In this document: positions 60,934 through 64,000 of the stretch, piece by piece
Position numbering within the stretch: the stretch's first letter is position 1
Layout: each line of letters opens with the position of its first letter
Assembly (NCBI GenBank): GCA_026874595.1
Contig: CM049322.1
Location: forward strand, 59,646,886 to 59,710,885
Direction: 5' to 3'
Source of the DNA: Sipunculus nudus
Taxonomy: Eukaryota > Annelida > Sipuncula > Golfingiida > Sipunculidae
DNA: 64,000 bases
Translations under genes and position numbers: made by a program
Notes under the pieces: model-generated
Seen by the model: the letters and a program-made list of their open reading frames with translations, nothing else
Told to the model about the DNA's origin: nothing
Database searches by the model: none

Positions 60934-63443
60934 TTACCATCCATAAATTTCTTGAATTCGGCCGATGTAAACTGACTTCCGTTGTCAGATACTAAAATTT
61001 GAGGTAGGCCATTTCGGCTGAACACTTCCCGCAAAATTTCAATTGTCTTATCCGAAGTTGTTGATGACATTAAATATACTTCCGGCCATTTGGAGAACGC
61101 ATCTACAATCACTAAATAAACCTGGCTATCCATGGGACCCGCAAAATCAACATGTATTCGCTCCCATGGCTTGGATGCTGGTACCCATGGGTGAAGTGGT
61201 GCCAGTGAAGGGTTATTCTGGTTAACCTGGCATAGTTCACAACATTTAGACTTGCTCTCAATATGGCTATCGATCTGGGGCCACCAAACGTAACTTCTGG
61301 CTACGGATTTCATTTTAAAGATCCCAATGTGGCCCTCATGCAGTTCGTCTAAAACTGCCGACCGACATTTCGGGGGAACGATTACGCGCAGACCCCACAA
61401 CAGAATGCCGTTTTCAATCGTAATTTCATTCCTACGCTGGAAGTAAGGCTGAAGAACTGCCTCAGAATCCGTGAGTTTTCTTGGCCAACCTTCTATGACA
61501 TATCGGGAAACTTTAGATAAGACCGGATCGGTCCTAGTCGTCTTGCGGATACGGTCATGAGAACATGGCAGAACATCGATGTGAAAAACGTGCGCGATTG
61601 ACGGTTCAGTTTCCATGTCCACGACTGGACCGGGCAGCCTGGACATGCAATCGGCGTTTGCATTAAGTTCTGCTTTCCGGTATTTAATTTCATAATCAAA
61701 ACCGGCTAAGAACATGGCCCAACGCTGTATACGCTCAGCTGCTAAAGTAGGCATACCTGATCTAGGGCCAAACAGAACAGTCAAGGGTTTGTTGTCTGTA
61801 ATCAGAGTGAATTTCCGCCCATAAATATACATATAAAACTTCTTCAATGCGAAATGAATGGCTAATGCCTCTCGCTCGATTAGCGGATAATTTCTTTCGG
61901 GTTTCGTCAAAGATCGCGAGGCGAACTGGATCGGTCTTTCTTCGCCATTCGGTAAGATATGTGAAAGGACGGCGCCTACACCTACTGGACTACCATCCGT
62001 TGCTATAGCAATGGGCAAATCTGGATTGAAGGGCATTAAAAACCCAGAGTCCTTTAACATCTGCTTAGACTCTATAAAAGCCTTCTCAGCAATATCTGAC
62101 CATTTAAATGCTTGTCCCTTCTCCAGCATTGCTGTGAGAGGTTTGATTACACTGGCTAGGTTTGGCACAAACCGCCTATAGTAATTCAGCATACCCAGGT
62201 AAGACCTGAGACCAGACAAGTCTTTAGGGGGAGGCATATCACTAATCTCTTCTACCTTTGAGGGAGACTTGTGTACACCATGTCTATCTATCACATGACC
62301 AAGGTACTCAACCGATTGGCACATGAAGTCACACTTGCTCCTCTTGAGCTTCAATCCATATTCACCTAACCTCTGTAAAACTCTGTCTAAATTTGACACG
62401 TGTTCCTCCTCTGAACAACCTGTAACTAGTATGTCATCCAAATATACCTGTACACCAGGTAGACCCTGCAGTACCTGCTCGATAGTCTTTTGCCAGATAG
62501 CAGGTGCTGTGGTTATGCCGAACACTAATCTGTTTTGTTGGAATAGCCCTTTATGCGTTGAGAGAACAAGGTACCTCTTGGACTCTTCGTCTAACTCCAT
62601 CTGGTTATATGCATGAGCTAGATCTAGTTTAGAAAAGGAGACACCACCGGCTAAATTAGCCAGGATGTCTTCCACGTTTATGCTAGGGGGCGCCACTGGT
62701 ACAATTACCGGGTTTACTGTAGTTTTATAATTGCCACATAGCCTGACTGTACCATCCTTTTTCGGCACAGCTAACACTCCTGTGCTCCATTCACTGTGTG
62801 TTATAGGAGTCAACACCCCACAATTTTCCAATCTAGTTAATTCCTGTTCTACCGGAGTCCTCATTGAATAAGGAACCCTGTATGGTCTGGTTGTTACTGG
62901 CTGAGCATCCTCCACAATAGGGATGCTTGCCTTGATACCTTTTAATTTACCCAGCTTGCCATCAAACAAGGCTGCATGCTTATCCAATATTCTATCAAGT
63001 TTCCTCGTCATCTCAATCTTGTTTACAACCTCTGACGAGCTATCTGAACTTACCTCTGAGAAATCTAACTGTTTCCAGTTGAGCCGGATGGCATATAGCC
63101 ATTCCCTACCTAGCAAGGCATGCTTAGTGTGTTTAACCACATACAGACACAAATTCTTGTGTTGTTTGTTGTATTTAACCTTTACAGCCAATTTACCTAC
63201 AGGTTTGACTTTCTCTCCTGTAAAACTAGAGAACATTTTACTTGTCTCATGCAATGTCAAATGTGAAAACTTGTCTTTATACATCTCATAAGGTATCATT
63301 GATACTGATGACCCAGTATCAAGCTCCATCTTAACCTGTACCTGCTCAATACCCATAGTAACATATATAGCATCAGCACATGCATTTCCATTCTCTTTTG
63401 ACACAACCTTTAGAATGGAATATGGAGTACATTCATCATTCAT
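60864..63443 (-). CDS. pol: Ty3/gypsy pol polyprotein: protease, reverse transcriptase, RNase H, integrase (truncated by frameshift)
   Basis: 859 codons. Aspartic protease: DTGSS at residue 42 and LLGREWL at 110-116. Reverse transcriptase: KLDLAHAYN (first catalytic Asp 274) and YLDD at 334-337. RNase H: ATDGS (Asp 483), Glu 525, ITDN (Asp 550) and NANADCMSR (Asp 598). Integrase: zinc module His 702, His 705, Cys 735, Cys 738, then catalytic Asp 766 (HVDFAG) and Asp 820 (VSDNGSQF). After residue ~838 the frame leaves homology and stops at 60864; the rest follows in another frame. The Asp 820-to-Glu distance is 7 bp shorter than the 35-residue spacing usual in this family requires, so a net 7-bp loss near 60930 is likely. 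RT motif RLCGNYK has Asn where Asp is usual. By eye the domains resemble the Mag lineage; a tree would be needed. Confidence 0.95.
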   Translation of the reverse strand: MNDECTPYSILKVVSKENGNACADAIYVTMGIEQVQVKMELDTGSSVSMIPYEMYKDKFSHLTLHETSKMFSSFTGEKVKPVGKLAVKVKYNKQHKNLCLYVVKHTKHALLGREWLYAIRLNWKQLDFSEVSSDSSSEVVNKIEMTRKLDRILDKHAALFDGKLGKLKGIKASIPIVEDAQPVTTRPYRVPYSMRTPVEQELTRLENCGVLTPITHSEWSTGVLAVPKKDGTVRLCGNYKTTVNPVIVPVAPPSINVEDILANLAGGVSFSKLDLAHAYNQMELDEESKRYLVLSTHKGLFQQNRLVFGITTAPAIWQKTIEQVLQGLPGVQVYLDDILVTGCSEEEHVSNLDRVLQRLGEYGLKLKRSKCDFMCQSVEYLGHVIDRHGVHKSPSKVEEISDMPPPKDLSGLRSYLGMLNYYRRFVPNLASVIKPLTAMLEKGQAFKWSDIAEKAFIESKQMLKDSGFLMPFNPDLPIAIATDGSPVGVGAVLSHILPNGEERPIQFASRSLTKPERNYPLIEREALAIHFALKKFYMYIYGRKFTLITDNKPLTVLFGPRSGMPTLAAERIQRWAMFLAGFDYEIKYRKAELNANADCMSRLPGPVVDMETEPSIAHVFHIDVLPCSHDRIRKTTRTDPVLSKVSRYVIEGWPRKLTDSEAVLQPYFQRRNEITIENGILLWGLRVIVPPKCRSAVLDELHEGHIGIFKMKSVARSYVWWPQIDSHIESKSKCCELCQVNQNNPSLAPLHPWVPASKPWERIHVDFAGPMDSQVYLVIVDAFSKWPEVYLMSSTTSDKTIEILREVFSRNGLPQILVSDNGSQFTSAEFKKFMDGNGITIAPPIIQVPMAKLSVLSKA

Positions 63444-63451
63444 TCATTCAT
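63437..63451 (-). promoter_or_regulatory. gag/pol ATGA stop-start overlap in an ATGA tetranucleotide run
   Basis: On the minus strand ATGA is repeated about three and a half times. Gag ends in it, and pol starts in the -1 frame at the ATG that shares bases with the gag stop. The pol frame has its own TGA directly before that ATG (63446-63444), so a classical -1 slip upstream of this point could not enter pol. Termination-reinitiation at ATGA is the reading most consistent with the sequence. Alternatively, the run may have changed length by a 4-bp step and broken a former fusion. Confidence 0.6.
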
Positions 63452-64000
63452 GGCACTATTATCATCACAAGAGTCACTGATATTATCAACAGAGTCACTG
63501 GTATTATCAACAGAGTCACTGGTATTATCATCAAGGTCCACAACTTGATGTACTGGTCTTGGTGTCCTTTTCTGATGCTCCTGTGTTTTTCGACCCCTGC
63601 CACGACCACGTGTCGAACTCTGCCTCTGGTTAAAACGGCTCTGGCATTTCCGGGCGATATGTCCTACTTTCTTACAGCTGTTACAGGTCACACTCTTAAA
63701 CCAGCACTGCTCTGGTGTATGCGAGCTACGTCCACACCTGTAGCATTTAATATTACCACTATTGGCCGTTTTCCGATGTGGATTTCTCTCCTTAACATAG
63801 TTCACATTTGCTGCATCTTCAGCTTCACCCGTCCTTATTTCTTTCGTTTCTGTTATGGTGGTTTCTCGGGCCAATGCAAAATCGACCGCTGACTGAAATG
63901 ACATTGATGGCAGGTCTCTAGTTCGTTCCATCAGTTTAAGAGACGTGGCTTCGCTTGTAAGCCCACTAATAAAACGATCACGAAGGTTTTCATCAAGTTT
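63440..64000 (-). CDS. gag: gag C-terminal part with two zinc knuckles (runs off right edge)
   Basis: The frame is open to the last base of the window; reading starts inside gag with LRDRFISGLTSEA, a motif typical of the end of the gypsy capsid domain. A linker follows, then two CX2CX4HX4C knuckles, CYRCGRSSHTPEQC and CNSCKKVGHIARKC, an Arg/Gly-rich basic segment, and an acidic Ser/Asp tail with three NTSDSVD-like repeats. It packages element RNA into particles (family knowledge). The stop TGA (63442-63440) overlaps the pol ATG (63443-63441) as ATGA. The Met at 63931 is internal, not the start. Confidence 0.92.
   Translation of the reverse strand, partial: KLDENLRDRFISGLTSEATSLKLMERTRDLPSMSFQSAVDFALARETTITETKEIRTGEAEDAANVNYVKERNPHRKTANSGNIKCYRCGRSSHTPEQCWFKSVTCNSCKKVGHIARKCQSRFNQRQSSTRGRGRGRKTQEHQKRTPRPVHQVVDLDDNTSDSVDNTSDSVDNISDSCDDNSAMNE
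63470..63532. repeat. Three 21-bp tandem units inside gag
   Basis: AGAGTCACTG(A/G)TATTATCAAC starts at 63470, 63491 and 63512. The unit is in frame and encodes the repeated acidic heptapeptide of the gag tail on the minus strand (NTSDSVD, NTSDSVD, NISDSCD). In-frame expansion at the C-terminus of Gag is tolerated without moving the stop. Confidence 0.9.

Noticed and set aside
60454-63892. Plus-strand frames across the retrotransposon (e.g. 60699-60995, 62323-62616, 62923-63291, 63380-63892)
   Set aside because: Antisense shadows of gag and pol.

Overview
The window is eukaryotic nuclear DNA, most likely from a marine invertebrate. A mollusc, perhaps a bivalve, is my best guess. The guess rests on a Mag-like Ty3/gypsy retrotransposon with a short LTR, an intron-split Ig-domain gene, AT-rich non-coding DNA full of minisatellites, and a dispersed repeat ending in a GACGGACG-rich segment followed by 'TATAGCTCAG...AGCTGAGCTAAAAA'. 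Nothing bacterial or phage-like was seen. The species assignment is inference.

Region 1 (1-46816) is one uninterrupted satellite array that enters from the left edge. Monomers are about 72 bp and 47 bp; the long form carries an extra copy of an internal ~25-bp motif. They are organised in layers: a 166-bp trimer (72+47+47), local duplications of 477 and 599 bp, 1.14-kb and 2.48-kb blocks, and a higher-order unit of 8,916 bp present in three successive copies (about 18820-27735, 27736-36651, 36652-46816). An older, more rearranged organisation with offsets of about 7.1 and 10.9-11.4 kb lies to the left. I see no gene in it; the short open frames are shadows of the 72-bp (24-codon) period.

Region 2 (46817-50085) begins within 15 bp of a long imperfect inverted repeat (46831-48527). 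Its left arm is split by a ~0.5-kb segment with its own short terminal inverted repeats, and its loop holds a (TA)40 tract. AT-rich unique sequence follows.

Region 3 (50086-57374) contains, on the minus strand, three exons I assign to one Ig-superfamily adhesion-type gene: two exons that together encode one Ig domain (57227-57374 and 56286-56431) and a terminal exon encoding a GPI-anchor-like hydrophobic tail (50086-50207). Intron phases agree at every junction (1, 2, 1). The large intron holds an exact 50-unit, 23-bp minisatellite (50570-51719) and diverged dispersed repeats. The intron between the two Ig exons begins with a 42-bp minisatellite whose every unit copies the exon end plus its splice donor, giving eight tandem CAG|GTAAGA sites.

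Region 4 (57375-59680) is AT-rich DNA with no gene that I can see. It ends in a hairpin and a second 23-bp minisatellite. Region 5 (59681-64000) is the 3' part of a Ty3/gypsy retrotransposon on the minus strand, interrupting that minisatellite: gag C-terminus (off the right edge), pol (protease, RT, RNase H, integrase), polypurine tract and 3' LTR. Pol is broken by one frameshift in the integrase core. Gag and pol meet in an ATGA stop/start overlap inside a short ATGA repeat.
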